The position numbers and the translations under genes are program-made. DNA of 64,000 nt, from NCBI RefSeq assembly GCF_024172125.1, contig NZ_JAMZEA010000003.1, positions 372,001 through 436,000 on the forward strand. Reading direction: 5' to 3'. Positions 26,350-34,871 of the stretch are shown piece after piece. The notes under the pieces are model-generated. The model was not told the origin of the DNA and ran no database searches. It was given only the letters and a program-made list of their open reading frames with translations. This DNA is from Actinomadura rupiterrae (lineage in GTDB: Bacteria > Actinomycetota > Actinomycetes > Streptosporangiales > Streptosporangiaceae). The number at the start of each line of letters is the position of its first letter. The first letter of the stretch is position 1.

Positions 26350-26442
26350 CCCCCCAACCTACCCGTCCCCGCCCCTCCCCCCGCCCGCGATCTCCGGCCT
26401 ACAATCCGTCCTGCTGATCAGACTCCCCCGCTGAAGGCGAGC

Positions 26443-27294
26443 GTGAGCATGCGCGGATTCAGGATCGTCGCGGCCTCGGCGGGAGCGGCCCTCGGGGTCG
26501 CCTGCCTGACCGTCCCGGCGGACGCGGCGACCGGCGGTTCGCTGACCGTCCGCACCATCGACCGCCACGGCCGCACCGTCCGGACGTCCGTCGACCTGGT
26601 GAACCCGTCCACCGAGGCCGAGAAGCAGTTTTCCAGTGGCAAGAGCAAGAGCCTCCGCAAGGGCCGCTATGCGTTGGGCGTGGTGATCTCGACACCGGAC
26701 GACGGAATGCTCGGCAGCCAGACCCTCGCCGCCCGCACCGTGACGATCGGCTCCAAGCATGTGGACGTCACCCTGGACGCGCGCAAGGGCAAGCGTTTCA
26801 GCGTCTCCCCGCGAGGCGCGACCCTCGGGAGCCTCAGCAAAGCGGCGGTGTGCGCGGGACGCAGCATTCTCGGCCAGCTGGATTCTGACGGCCGGGCCAT
26901 GTATCTCGTGCCCAACACCGACCGGGCGCTCGACTTCGGATACAGGGCAAGTTGGGTCACGGGCGAGAATGGGCCGTTCTACTGGGTCAGCGGCTCCGCA
27001 CGAGGAGTTCCCGGCGGGCTCGTGCGCGACCAGGCACACCTGCATTTCGCCACGATCCGGGCAAAGGTCACGACGAAGCGCTCCAAGCGGTACGCATCGA
27101 CCCTGCTCATGGGGACCAGGGACTGCCCGGGTGGAACCGACGGCTGGAGCTACTTCTCGGCGCCCCGCACGGTGACGGCGTACGTGACGACGGGGCATTG
27201 GAGCGGCTATGTCTGGAACTCGCGCGGCGTCAGCAATGACGTCGACGGTCGGTTCGTCGCGGGCCATACCTACCACGTGACGTTCAAGGCGTGA
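26443..27294 (+). CDS. secreted protein of unknown function
   Basis: 283 aa. A clear signal peptide (FRIVAASAGAALGVACLTVPADAA, cleavage after ADA) is followed by a beta-rich domain with an immunoglobulin-like or carboxypeptidase-regulatory-like look (LTVRTIDRHGRTVRTSVDLVNPS, KGRYALGVVISTP), then a second part with Trp and His residues (FYWVSGSARG, DQAHLHFATIRA). Two Cys (CAGRS, RDCPGG) may pair outside the cell. GTG 26443 is five bases after AAGG; ATG 26449 two codons later is also possible. No family assigned; no operon partner. Confidence 0.8.
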   Translation: MSMRGFRIVAASAGAALGVACLTVPADAATGGSLTVRTIDRHGRTVRTSVDLVNPSTEAEKQFSSGKSKSLRKGRYALGVVISTPDDGMLGSQTLAARTVTIGSKHVDVTLDARKGKRFSVSPRGATLGSLSKAAVCAGRSILGQLDSDGRAMYLVPNTDRALDFGYRASWVTGENGPFYWVSGSARGVPGGLVRDQAHLHFATIRAKVTTKRSKRYASTLLMGTRDCPGGTDGWSYFSAPRTVTAYVTTGHWSGYVWNSRGVSNDVDGRFVAGHTYHVTFKA

Positions 27295-27349
27295 CGCGGG
27301 TCTGATTCCGTGAGCCGAGCGTGCCCGCGGTTGAGGGGCGTGCTCTCCT

Positions 27350-28330
27350 TCACGGGGTGCGTTGGGCGTTGATCAAGGTGTTGCCGGCTTCGGTTCGGTA
27401 GTAGAGGACGGAGCGGCCGGAGCGGCGGCGGTCGGCTAGGCGGGCTTCCAGGAGGATTTTCAGGTGGCGGCCTACTGAGCCGAGGGGGAGGCCGGTGAGG
27501 GCTACCAGTTGGGTGGTGCTCTTCGGGTTGTCCAGGAGGGTCAGGACGGCGGCGCGGCCCTCGCCCAGGAGGCGGGCGAGGGCCTGGGGGGTGCGGATGG
27601 GCTCGGGGTCGGCGAGCTCGCCGGCGCAGGGGTAGACGATGCCGTGGCGGGGCTCGTCGTTCCAGGTGACCCAGCCGCGGGACGCGGTGATGGGGACGAG
27701 GCAGAGGGTGCCGCCGGAGATCTCGCGCGGCGGGTAGTCGAAGGCGTTGATGCGGAAGCGGCCGTCGCCGAGCCAGCGGGTGCCGGGGCGCAGTCCCTCC
27801 AGGGCTCCGGCCCAGCCGTCCCGGGAGAGCTGCCGGGTGCGGGCGATGATGTCGGCCTCCAGGACGCGGCGGCGGCGCGGCCAGTACGGTTCGACGGCCT
27901 CGTGCCAGAGGCGGGTGAGGGCGTCGGCGGCTATGGCGGGGAGGTCGTCCCTGCGCAGGATGTCCGGGAGCGGGCCGCCGATCGAGACTTCGAGGTCGGC
28001 TCGTGCGCGTGCGGGGGGCGTCGCGCGGATGTCTTCCAGCTCGTCCTCGAAGGACGGTTCGAACTCGCCCGATGGGGGTGGGGTGAGGAAGTCGGCGTTC
28101 CACTTGGTCTTCAGGGGGACGAGGCCGCTGCGGAAGATGGCGTGCGCGACCGGGTTCTCGCTCATGTGCGCGCGGTGGCCGGGCAGGACGGCGTCCATCC
28201 AGGCGCGGCGTCCGGGGTGGACGGCCTTCTCCAGTTCGAGGTCGCGCAGGCAGCCGATGGTCTCGGCCAGCGGCGACAGGACGAACCGTCCGGTCGCCAT
28301 CGTGTCCACGTTGATCAGCCACAGGCCCAT
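27350..28330 (-). CDS. ArsR-type winged-helix regulator with N-terminal DUF5937-like domain
   Basis: 326 aa. Residues 1 to about 240 form a domain seen in actinobacterial regulators (DUF5937-like): LSPLAETIGCLRDLE, HAIFRSGLVPLK, RPGTRWLGDGRFRIN. The C-terminal 75 residues are an ArsR winged helix (LARLLGEGRAAVLTLL, TTQLVALTGLPLGSVGRHLKILLEARLADRRRSGRSVLYY). No metal-binding Cys. It is divergent from an MFS gene, with a palindrome overlapping its own ribosome site, so autorepression and control of the exporter are likely. Confidence 0.85.
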   Translation of the reverse strand: MGLWLINVDTMATGRFVLSPLAETIGCLRDLELEKAVHPGRRAWMDAVLPGHRAHMSENPVAHAIFRSGLVPLKTKWNADFLTPPPSGEFEPSFEDELEDIRATPPARARADLEVSIGGPLPDILRRDDLPAIAADALTRLWHEAVEPYWPRRRRVLEADIIARTRQLSRDGWAGALEGLRPGTRWLGDGRFRINAFDYPPREISGGTLCLVPITASRGWVTWNDEPRHGIVYPCAGELADPEPIRTPQALARLLGEGRAAVLTLLDNPKSTTQLVALTGLPLGSVGRHLKILLEARLADRRRSGRSVLYYRTEAGNTLINAQRTP

Positions 28331-28333
28331 GTC

Positions 28334-28353
28334 GTTTCGCCTCCCTGCGAAAC
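28334..28353. promoter_or_regulatory. 7-6-7 palindrome, probable ArsR operator
   Basis: GTTTCGC (28334-28340) and GCGAAAC (28347-28353) flank CTCCCT. The minus-strand reading of the centre is the GGAGG ribosome site of the regulator gene, so binding would also hide its translation start region in DNA form and block the divergent MFS promoter. Confidence 0.6.
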
Positions 28354-28391
28354 ATTAAGGGCGGCGGCCGGGTGCCCGGACACTTCGAACC

Positions 28392-29567
28392 ATGCGGACC
28401 TACAGGGAGCTGTTCCGGTCGCCGGAGTACACGCCGCTGTTCGCGGCGGTCTCGGCGCAGTCGGCGGCGATGACGGTGAGCGGCCTCGCGCTCGGCACGC
28501 TGGTGTACGAGGTGACGAGGTCGCCGCTGGCGTCGTCGCTGGCGATGTTCGGGCCGTCGTTCGCGCAGCTCGTGGGCGCGACGACGCTGCTGTCTGCGGC
28601 GGACCGGCTGCCGCCGCGCGCCGCGCTCGCCGGGACCGGGCTGCTGTTCGCCGCGGTCACGGCGCTGCTGGCGGTTCCGGCGCTGCCGATCTGGGGGCTG
28701 TTCGCGCTGCTCGCGGTGCTCGGCCTTGCCGGGTCGGTCGGCGGCGGCGTCCGGTACGGGCTGCTCACCGACATCCTGCCGAAGGAGGGCTTCATCCTCG
28801 GCCGGTCGGTGCTGAACATGTCCAACGGGCTCATGCAGATCGGCGGGTTCGCGGCGGGCGGCGTCCTGGTGGCGTTCCTGTCGCCGCGCGGGACGCTGCT
28901 GGTCGGCGCGGGCCTGTACCTGGTCGCGGCGCTCGCGGCGCGGTTCGGGCTGGCGGCCCGTCCGCCGCGCGCCGCCGGGCGCCCGTCGGTCGCCGAGACC
29001 TGGCGAGGCAACGCGCGGCTCTGGGCGTCGCCCGCCCGCCGGTACGTGTACGTCGGGTTGTGGGTGCCGAACGGGCTGATCGTCGGGTGCGAGTCGCTGT
29101 TCGTGCCGTACTCGCCGTCCCACGCGGGCCTGCTGCTCGCGGTCTCGGCGGTCGGCATGCTCACCGGGGACGTCCTGGCCGGACGGTTCGTCCCGCCCGA
29201 GTGGCGCGAGCGGATCGGCCCGTACATGCGGCTGCTGCTCGCCGCGCCCTACCTGGTCTTCGCGATCGACCCGGCGCTGCCGGTCGCGGCGGTCGCGGTC
29301 ACGCTCGCGTCGGTCGGGTACTGCGCGACGCTGCTGCTCCAGGAACGGCTGATGGCCGTCACACCGGACGACCTCCAGGGGCAGGCGCTCGGGCTGCACT
29401 CGTCGGGGATGCTCGCGATGCAGGGCGTCGGCGCGACCATCGCAGGCGGCGTCGCGCAGGTCACCGGGCCTGCGGCGGCGATGGCGGCGGTGGCGGCCCT
29501 GTCGGTCGCCGTCACGCTCGCGATCGCCCCCGGCCTGCGCCCGGCGATCGTCCCCGAGCCCGGCTGA
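28392..29567 (+). CDS. MFS transporter, likely drug exporter
   Basis: 391 aa with about 12 hydrophobic segments and no signal peptide. Resembles the enterobactin-exporter-like / MFS_3 group: short loops, GLALGTLVYEVTRSPLASSLAMFG near the N-terminus, VGGGVRYGLLTDILPKEGFILGRSVLNMSNG between TM4 and TM5, Arg in the A-loop. Substrate unknown. Divergent from the ArsR-type regulator with a shared operator, a usual layout for an inducible exporter. No strong ribosome site precedes the ATG. Confidence 0.85.
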   Translation: MRTYRELFRSPEYTPLFAAVSAQSAAMTVSGLALGTLVYEVTRSPLASSLAMFGPSFAQLVGATTLLSAADRLPPRAALAGTGLLFAAVTALLAVPALPIWGLFALLAVLGLAGSVGGGVRYGLLTDILPKEGFILGRSVLNMSNGLMQIGGFAAGGVLVAFLSPRGTLLVGAGLYLVAALAARFGLAARPPRAAGRPSVAETWRGNARLWASPARRYVYVGLWVPNGLIVGCESLFVPYSPSHAGLLLAVSAVGMLTGDVLAGRFVPPEWRERIGPYMRLLLAAPYLVFAIDPALPVAAVAVTLASVGYCATLLLQERLMAVTPDDLQGQALGLHSSGMLAMQGVGATIAGGVAQVTGPAAAMAAVAALSVAVTLAIAPGLRPAIVPEPG

Positions 29568-29569
29568 CC

Positions 29570-29666
29570 CCTCGTCGGCGCGAAGCCGGCCGACCCGCGT
29601 CGGCGCGAAGTTGCCTCGCCCGCGTCGGCGCGAGGTCGGTCGGCCCGCGTCGGCGCGAGGGTCGGC
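29570..29666. repeat. 24-25 bp tandem repeat, four copies
   Basis: The core CGTCGGCGCGARG occurs four times with 24-25 bp spacing, beginning three bases after the MFS stop and filling half of the 171-bp gap before the next gene. The first copy is a variant. Confidence 0.8.
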
Positions 29667-29738
29667 TGATCTCCAAGTCGTGGCCATTTTTCCCGCAGGT
29701 CCGGTATCAGCGGCCGGACGGGCGGAGATCACCGTACG

Positions 29739-30914
29739 GTGAGCGAGCAGAGCAACAGCGAGTACGACGAGCGGCTGTGGAACCGGGGCGACGTGGTCCT
29801 GCGGTTCCCGGCCGACCGCTCCGTGGGCGAGGTCCAGATCGTCGCCGTCGGCGACGAGGACGAGGACGTCGAGATCCGGGACGCGCGCGGCGAGGTGACC
29901 GTCCCGGCCGGGCACATGGTGTCGCTGGAGATGCCGGACGACAGCCCCGCGGGCGACCTGGCGTTCCTGGACGACCTGCCCGCGGACGCGCTCGCCGGGT
30001 TCGCCGCGTCCGGGGTGAACGCGGCCGGGCTGGCCCGGCTCGCCAAGCAGAAGGAGCTGTTCCAGGTCGTCCTGGAGGAGCCGGAGCCGGACGACCACGC
30101 GCTCGCGGGCCTCGCCGGGCTGTCGGAGCTGGAGATCCTCGGCATCGAGGACGACCGGAGCCCCGGTACCTGGTTCGAGCGGTTCGGCGGGTCCGGGCTG
30201 ATGAACCTGGAGGTATCGCGGCCGCGGACCGACACCGACGCGCTCGGCGGGATCGGCGCGATCGACGCGCTCTACTCGCTGCGCCTGCTGTCGGACGAGC
30301 TGGACGGCGTCGGCCTGGAGGCGCTCGGCGCCCTGGACGGCCTGGAGTCCCTCACGATCTGGACGGACAGCACGCTCGAACCGTCCCATTTCACCTTCGC
30401 GGCCGACATGCCGGAGCTGGACGTCCTGGAGGTCAAGTCGGCCGACGGCGGCGACCTGCTCATGCCGGACCAGATGCTGGAGCTGCTCCGGATGCTGCCG
30501 GACGTGGAGATCAACGGCCTCTGGTACACCGCGGAGAAGCTGCCGTCGCTGACCGCGCGGGACATCGCGCACGTCGGCGACCAGGACGTCATCGCTATCG
30601 AGAACGTGGACGACTTCGACCGGCTCGTCGCGCGGGCCGGCGACACGGCCGTCCTGGCATATTTCACCGCGAAGTGGTGCGGACCGTGCAAGCAGTTCGG
30701 CCCGATCGTCGAGCGGTTCGCCGCCGACAACGCCGACCGGGTGATGACCGCCCGCATCGACATCGACGCGGCTCCCGAGCTGGCCGAACGCTACGAGATC
30801 CAGGGCGTCCCGACGCTGCTGGTGATCGTCCAGGGCGAGGTCGTCGCCGACCACGGCGGCTCCCTCCCCCGCCGCGACCTGGAGCACTTCGTCAAAAACG
30901 CCCTGGACGGCTGA
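29739..30914 (+). CDS. leucine-rich-repeat-like / thioredoxin fusion
   Basis: 391 aa. The first 270 residues are acidic, with repeating Leu patterns typical of leucine-rich repeats (GLAGLSELEILGIED, IDALYSLRLLSDELDGVGLEALGALDGLESLTIW, MPELDVLEVKS). The last 110 residues are a complete thioredoxin domain with W313-C314-G-P-C317-K, the cis-Pro loop GVPTLLVI and no signal peptide, so it acts in the cytosol. The fusion suggests that the repeat part selects the protein to be reduced. GTG 29739 lies 12 bases after GGAG. No neighbour shares the strand closely. Confidence 0.85.
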   Translation: MSEQSNSEYDERLWNRGDVVLRFPADRSVGEVQIVAVGDEDEDVEIRDARGEVTVPAGHMVSLEMPDDSPAGDLAFLDDLPADALAGFAASGVNAAGLARLAKQKELFQVVLEEPEPDDHALAGLAGLSELEILGIEDDRSPGTWFERFGGSGLMNLEVSRPRTDTDALGGIGAIDALYSLRLLSDELDGVGLEALGALDGLESLTIWTDSTLEPSHFTFAADMPELDVLEVKSADGGDLLMPDQMLELLRMLPDVEINGLWYTAEKLPSLTARDIAHVGDQDVIAIENVDDFDRLVARAGDTAVLAYFTAKWCGPCKQFGPIVERFAADNADRVMTARIDIDAAPELAERYEIQGVPTLLVIVQGEVVADHGGSLPRRDLEHFVKNALDG

Positions 30915-30921
30915 TGCGATG

Positions 30922-31680
30922 TCAGGCGCGTCCTGTGGAGTTCGGGACGTAGACCTCGACGTTGGCGGCGTTCTGCCGGACGGCCAGTCGCGGCAGCGGC
31001 GCGAGCGGCCGCTTGAACCGCTGCTGCAGGACGGCCCCGTCGAGCGAGAACAATGACTCGTGGCAGGGGCAGCGCAGCCCGTCCCCCTGGTGGAACAGCG
31101 CGCAGCCCTGGTGCGTGCAGATCCCGGATACCGCCTGGAACCTTCCATTCCGCCTGGTCAGGAATCCGGGCACGCCGCCCGCCTCGAACCGGCGCACCGC
31201 GCCCTCGGGCATCTCGGCGACGGCCGCGACCGGATGCCAGACGCCGTGCAGCGGCGTGAGATCGCTGTCCGGGGGCGCGGACGCAGCACCCCCGGACAGC
31301 GCGTGGTCGGCGACCGCGCCCGCAGCGGCCCCTCCCACGGCCAGCGCCCCGCCCGCCAGCAGGGCCCGTCTAACCGGCGAGCGCGGCGCGGGCGCCTTCT
31401 CCTTCGAGCCGCCCTGCGCGCCGACCTCAGCGTCGGCCTGTGTATTGACCTGCGCATTGACCTGCGCATTGACCTGCGCGTTGGCCTGCGCGTTGGCCTG
31501 GGCGAGCTTGCGGTGCAGGGACGTCACGAACTCCTCGCGGGGTGCGTCGGCCCCCGGACGGGCCGCGCGCAGCTCAATCGCGGCGCGCAGCTCCTCGGCC
31601 TCGGCCTCGGTCGGGCGGAACCGGCGCGGACGCCGCCCGCGCAGCAGGTCGCGGACGTGCCGGCGCAGGCCGTGGCTCAT
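30922..31680 (-). CDS. Rieske [2Fe-2S] protein with Tat-like anchor
   Basis: 252 aa. A charged cytoplasmic N-terminus with five AQxN tetrapeptides (about 60-80), then SPVRRALLAGGALAVGGAAAGAVADHA, a twin-Arg-type membrane anchor, then a Rieske domain with the cluster ligands CTHQGC and CPCHES. The C-terminal part is short, as in high-potential Rieske subunits outside bc1. Redox partner may be the cupredoxin encoded three genes upstream in the same operon. The ATG overlaps the sigma-factor stop (ATGA), so production is coupled to the regulator. Confidence 0.9.
   Translation of the reverse strand: MSHGLRRHVRDLLRGRRPRRFRPTEAEAEELRAAIELRAARPGADAPREEFVTSLHRKLAQANAQANAQVNAQVNAQVNTQADAEVGAQGGSKEKAPAPRSPVRRALLAGGALAVGGAAAGAVADHALSGGAASAPPDSDLTPLHGVWHPVAAVAEMPEGAVRRFEAGGVPGFLTRRNGRFQAVSGICTHQGCALFHQGDGLRCPCHESLFSLDGAVLQQRFKRPLAPLPRLAVRQNAANVEVYVPNSTGRA
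31444..31503. repeat. 12-bp in-frame repeat in the Rieske gene
   Basis: Five exact or near-exact 12-bp units (ATTGACCTGCGC on the plus strand) encode AQVN/AQAN tetrapeptides in the cytoplasmic part of the Rieske protein. Confidence 0.85.
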
Positions 31681-32264
31681 CGGGCCTCCCCCGGGTTCTC
31701 GCGGGCGGCGTCGGCCGCCAGCCGCAGCGCGCGGTGCTGCATGACCTTGGCGTTCCCGGTGCTCACGCCCAGCTCGGCGGCCGTCTCGCGGACCGAGTAG
31801 CCGTTCAGGAACCGCAGTTCGAGGACGCGACGATACCGCTCGGGCAGCGCGCCGAGGATCCGCCGGACGCGGTCGGGCGCGGTGCCGCCGCGGTCCGGCT
31901 CGTCCTGCGGGGGCGCGGGCAGGTCGGTGTCCTCGATCCGGGTGATCTCGCGGCCGAGCGTCCGCCGCCAGTGCGCCGCGAGGACGGTCCGGGCGGTGGC
32001 CGCGAGGTAGGCGCGCACCTCCTCGGCCGCCGCGCTGAGCCGCAGCGGGCCGAGCGCGGCGAGGAACACCTCGGCGGTGAGGTCCTCGGCGTCCGGGCGG
32101 TTGCCGACCTTGGCGAACATCAGCCGGTACACCCAGCGGACGTTGTCGTGGTAGACGGCCTCCCAGTCGGGATACGCCCCGTCCCGCACCAGGCAGAGGT
32201 GCACGCCGGCGTCGCGGGGCGGCGGGACGGCACCGCCGCCGCTGCCGCGGAGCCTGCGGCGCAT
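31677..32264 (-). CDS. ECF-type RNA polymerase sigma factor
   Basis: 195 aa. Region 2: YHDNVRWVYRLMFAKVGNRPDAEDLTAEVFLAAL. Region 4: LGALPERYRRVLELRFLNGYSVRETAAELGVSTGNAKVMQHRALRLA. No separate anti-sigma gene is seen; the membrane-anchored Rieske protein encoded next to it has the position of one and a long cytoplasmic tail. ATG 32264 sits behind GGAGAGAGG; the frame is open upstream but would overlap nothing useful. Third gene of the cupredoxin-phosphoesterase-sigma-Rieske operon. Confidence 0.9.
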   Translation of the reverse strand: MRRRLRGSGGGAVPPPRDAGVHLCLVRDGAYPDWEAVYHDNVRWVYRLMFAKVGNRPDAEDLTAEVFLAALGPLRLSAAAEEVRAYLAATARTVLAAHWRRTLGREITRIEDTDLPAPPQDEPDRGGTAPDRVRRILGALPERYRRVLELRFLNGYSVRETAAELGVSTGNAKVMQHRALRLAADAARENPGEAR

Positions 32265-32301
32265 CGCGGATCCTCTCTCCGACGCCACCGTACGCCCGTC
32301 C

Positions 32302-33219
32302 CTAGGCGAGTTTCTGGTCGCGGACGGCGAGACCCGCCCGTCCCCGGACATAGCCGACCTCGCGGATGCCGAGCGCGTCCTGAAGCTTCCCGGCGGGCAG
32401 CGTGACCGGCGCGGGCGCGGGCCCCTGGCCGGGCTTCGGCAGCGGGTAGGCCGTGGTCGTCGCGCTGTGGAACGTCACGTTCCCCTCGGTTTTCGTGAAC
32501 AGCTGGTGGATGTGCCCGTTCAGGCACGTCACGGACGAGAACCGCGCGAGCATCTGCAGCACGCGCGCCGCGTCGTCCGTCCCCCAGCCCCACGCCGGAT
32601 ACAGCGCGAAGAGCGGGATGTGGCTGAACACCACGATCGGCGTATCCGAGTGCAATCCGGCGATGTCGCGCTGCACCCATGCGATCTGGTCTTCGCCCAG
32701 GTGGCCGAGCTTCTTCAGGTTGAGGGTGTTCACCAACCCGATGAAGTGGACGCCCTGAAGGTCGAAGCTGTACCAGCCGTCCCCGACCGTCCCCTTGCCG
32801 AACGCGGCCCGGTACTTCTGCCCCGCGTCGTCGATCGAGTCGTGCTCGCCGGGAACGAACACGACGCGTCCAGCCTTGAGCTCGGAGGTCATCTGCTTGA
32901 CATGGTCGAACTGCGCGGGCGTCGCGAGATGCGTCAGGTCGCCGCTGTGCAGGACGAAGTCGGGCCGGTGCTTCAGCGCGTTGACCTGCTTGACCGCCCG
33001 GTGGAACGACCCGGCGACGTCGGTGTTCGCCGGTCCGGTGAACCCGATGTGGCTGTCGCTCACCTGGACGAACCGGAGCGTCGCGTCCTTCGGGAACGGA
33101 TCGGGAGCGTCCGCGTCCACGACCCGGCTCACCACCTCGCCGCCCGCCACGGCCAGCGCCACCGCCGCCCCGAACCACGCGCCGTGCTTGATGAGCTGCC
33201 GCCGGTTCATCTCGATCAC
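32302..33219 (-). CDS. Tat-exported metallophosphoesterase
   Basis: 305 aa. Twin-arginine signal NRRQLIKHGAWFGAAVALAVAGG. Calcineurin-like metal sites: VSDSHIGF, HSGDLTH, PGEHD (Glu for the usual Asn in GNHD), VVFSHIPLF and LNGHIHQ. Substrate unknown (a phosphodiester or phosphoester outside the membrane). The GTG at 33219 overlaps the cupredoxin stop by four bases; ATG at 33210 is an alternative that still keeps the twin Arg. Confidence 0.9.
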   Translation of the reverse strand: MIEMNRRQLIKHGAWFGAAVALAVAGGEVVSRVVDADAPDPFPKDATLRFVQVSDSHIGFTGPANTDVAGSFHRAVKQVNALKHRPDFVLHSGDLTHLATPAQFDHVKQMTSELKAGRVVFVPGEHDSIDDAGQKYRAAFGKGTVGDGWYSFDLQGVHFIGLVNTLNLKKLGHLGEDQIAWVQRDIAGLHSDTPIVVFSHIPLFALYPAWGWGTDDAARVLQMLARFSSVTCLNGHIHQLFTKTEGNVTFHSATTTAYPLPKPGQGPAPAPVTLPAGKLQDALGIREVGYVRGRAGLAVRDQKLA

Positions 33220-33641
33220 GGCGTCACCACCACCGTGCCGTGCATGAACGGGTGAATCGTGCAGATGTAAGTGAACGTGCCGGGCTTGGTGAAGGTGAAC
33301 CGGAACGAGGCGCCCGCCACCAATGCGGGGGAACGTGGACCGCCGGTTGCGGAGGCGGTCACGGTGTGCGGGTCCTCGTCCCGGTTCGTCCAGGTGACGG
33401 TGGTCCCGCGCTTCACCGTCAGCTTCGCGGGCCCGAACGCGAACCCGCCGATGGACACCTCATTGGGCCCGGCCGCAGGCGGCGCCTGGGCGGCCGAACT
33501 CGACGGCATCTTCATGCCGCCCATCGGCGACGCCGCGGGAGCGGCCTTCCCGCCGCCACCCCCGCAGGCCACCGCCGCGAAAAGGATCAGTGCGCCCCCG
33601 GCGGCCAACCCCGCCGCCCGCGCCCCAGACGCCGCGTCCAT
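33216..33641 (-). CDS. cupredoxin lipoprotein
   Basis: 141 aa. Lipobox VAC (Cys about 26), a Met-rich linker (MGGMKMPSS), then an amicyanin/plastocyanin-like copper fold with all four type 1 ligands: His in DEDPHTV, and Cys, His and Met in YICTIHPFMHG. Carries electrons outside the cell membrane. First gene of an operon with a phosphoesterase, a sigma factor and a Rieske protein, a layout I recognise from other actinobacteria. Confidence 0.92.
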   Translation of the reverse strand: MDAASGARAAGLAAGGALILFAAVACGGGGGKAAPAASPMGGMKMPSSSAAQAPPAAGPNEVSIGGFAFGPAKLTVKRGTTVTWTNRDEDPHTVTASATGGPRSPALVAGASFRFTFTKPGTFTYICTIHPFMHGTVVVTP

Positions 33642-33708
33642 CCACGCCCCCTCCAGGAGATCCCGCCGACTGCGGAACCCTCACAAGGAGATAGGCGAGG
33701 GGGTTACA

Positions 33709-34023
33709 TCACCCCCGGGCGCGCGAGAGCAGCTCCGTCCAAGCGGACGCGCTCAACAGCAACTTCGGCCCCTCCGGATCCTGAGAATCCCGAACCGCCA
33801 CTACAGCCGCAGCCCCCGCAACCTCAACACAGTTGCCTCCAGCGCCACTGTGCGAGCTCCTCTGCCAGGCAACGTCCCCAACCTCGACGCACTGACCACC
33901 GGTGTTAGTGCTGTGGGAGCTCGTTCGCCATGCGATGTCAGCGACCTCAACGCACTGGCCGCCGGTATTGCCACTGTAGGAACTCTTGCGCCAACGCGCC
34001 GCCGACCAATCAGCAGTGCTCAC
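33709..34023 (-). CDS. DUF397 protein with three tandem motif copies
   Basis: 104 aa. The DUF397 signature W-x-K/T/R-S-S-x-S is present three times in succession (WRKSSYSG, WRTSSHST, WQRSSHSG), each followed by a (G)GxCVEVA(D)(I)A stretch, then the usual end VAVRDSQDPEGPKLLLSASAWTELL. Most family members have a single copy. DUF397 proteins pair with the XRE regulator next to them; here the ATG overlaps the regulator stop. Known members in Streptomyces act in development and stress; some behave like toxin-antitoxin partners. Confidence 0.9.
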   Translation of the reverse strand: MSTADWSAARWRKSSYSGNTGGQCVEVADIAWRTSSHSTNTGGQCVEVGDVAWQRSSHSGAGGNCVEVAGAAAVVAVRDSQDPEGPKLLLSASAWTELLSRARG

Positions 34024-34841
34024 AGGGCCTCCAGTGCCTCGCGAAACAGCTTCAGGGAGTCAGAGGCGGATTTCGCCACTCCCCTGATCAGGTCGAAGCT
34101 TACTTCGTACTCCCGCACCGCTGGCCTGTGTTCCGTAAGCAGCCCTCCGACGTGCCCTTCGCTATAGGCAACGTTCGGTCCACTCTCGAACCCGAGGACA
34201 GAGAATGAACCCATGATGCCGGGATACGCCCCTGCCTCCATCGGAACGACCTGCACAGATACGTTGAACAGCTGTGATACCTCGATCAGGCGCTTGTACT
34301 GACCACGCATCACATCGCGATCCCCGATCCGCCGAAGGACAGCGCTTTCGTCGAACACCACCACCGTTGTCGGCGGCTTCTCACGTTCGAGTATTGCCGC
34401 ACGCGCCATGCGCATCTCCAGAAGGCTTCGGGCCTTGTCCGGCGGGTAACTGATCTTCAAAATCTCGTAGGCATACTCGGGCGTTTGGAAGAGACCAGTG
34501 ATGATGCTCGCCTCGTAGACGTGGACGACGGTCGCCTTCGCCTCCCGGGCCAGGAAGTCCGGGAAGCCTGGGGGGAGCAGGCTGAGGTCACGCTCCTCTT
34601 CGATGTCGTCCCAGTAACGCACGAAGGCTCCCGCACATGGGAAGAACGTGTCACAGTCCTCGGCGAACTTCCTGGACGGGATGTTCTTACACGCCTCGAT
34701 CTGACCGACAAGCGAGGCGTCGTAACCGAGCCGTGCGGCCAGTTCAGCCTTGCTAATGCCCAACTGCTCGCGCCAAGCCGTCAGCTCGCGGGCAAATGCC
34801 CTGATCGCCCGTCCTTCGTAAGGCTCCCTACTAGCAGTCAT
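34020..34841 (-). CDS. XRE-family regulator of the Scr1/DUF397 type
   Basis: 273 aa. HTH at about 24-62 (LGISKAELAARLGYDASLVGQIEACKN), then the DUF5753 ligand domain (VHVYEASIITGLFQTPEYA, REKPPTTVVVFDESAVLRRIGDRDVMRGQ, VVPMEAGAYPGIMGSFSVLGFE). Divergent from the 77-aa gene across a promoter region carrying six phased GGTC boxes, the likely operator array. Two-gene unit with the triple-repeat DUF397 gene. Confidence 0.92.
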   Translation of the reverse strand: MTASREPYEGRAIRAFARELTAWREQLGISKAELAARLGYDASLVGQIEACKNIPSRKFAEDCDTFFPCAGAFVRYWDDIEEERDLSLLPPGFPDFLAREAKATVVHVYEASIITGLFQTPEYAYEILKISYPPDKARSLLEMRMARAAILEREKPPTTVVVFDESAVLRRIGDRDVMRGQYKRLIEVSQLFNVSVQVVPMEAGAYPGIMGSFSVLGFESGPNVAYSEGHVGGLLTEHRPAVREYEVSFDLIRGVAKSASDSLKLFREALEAL

Positions 34842-34871
34842 CGCGTCTCCGTGTGGGGGTTTTGGGCGCGC

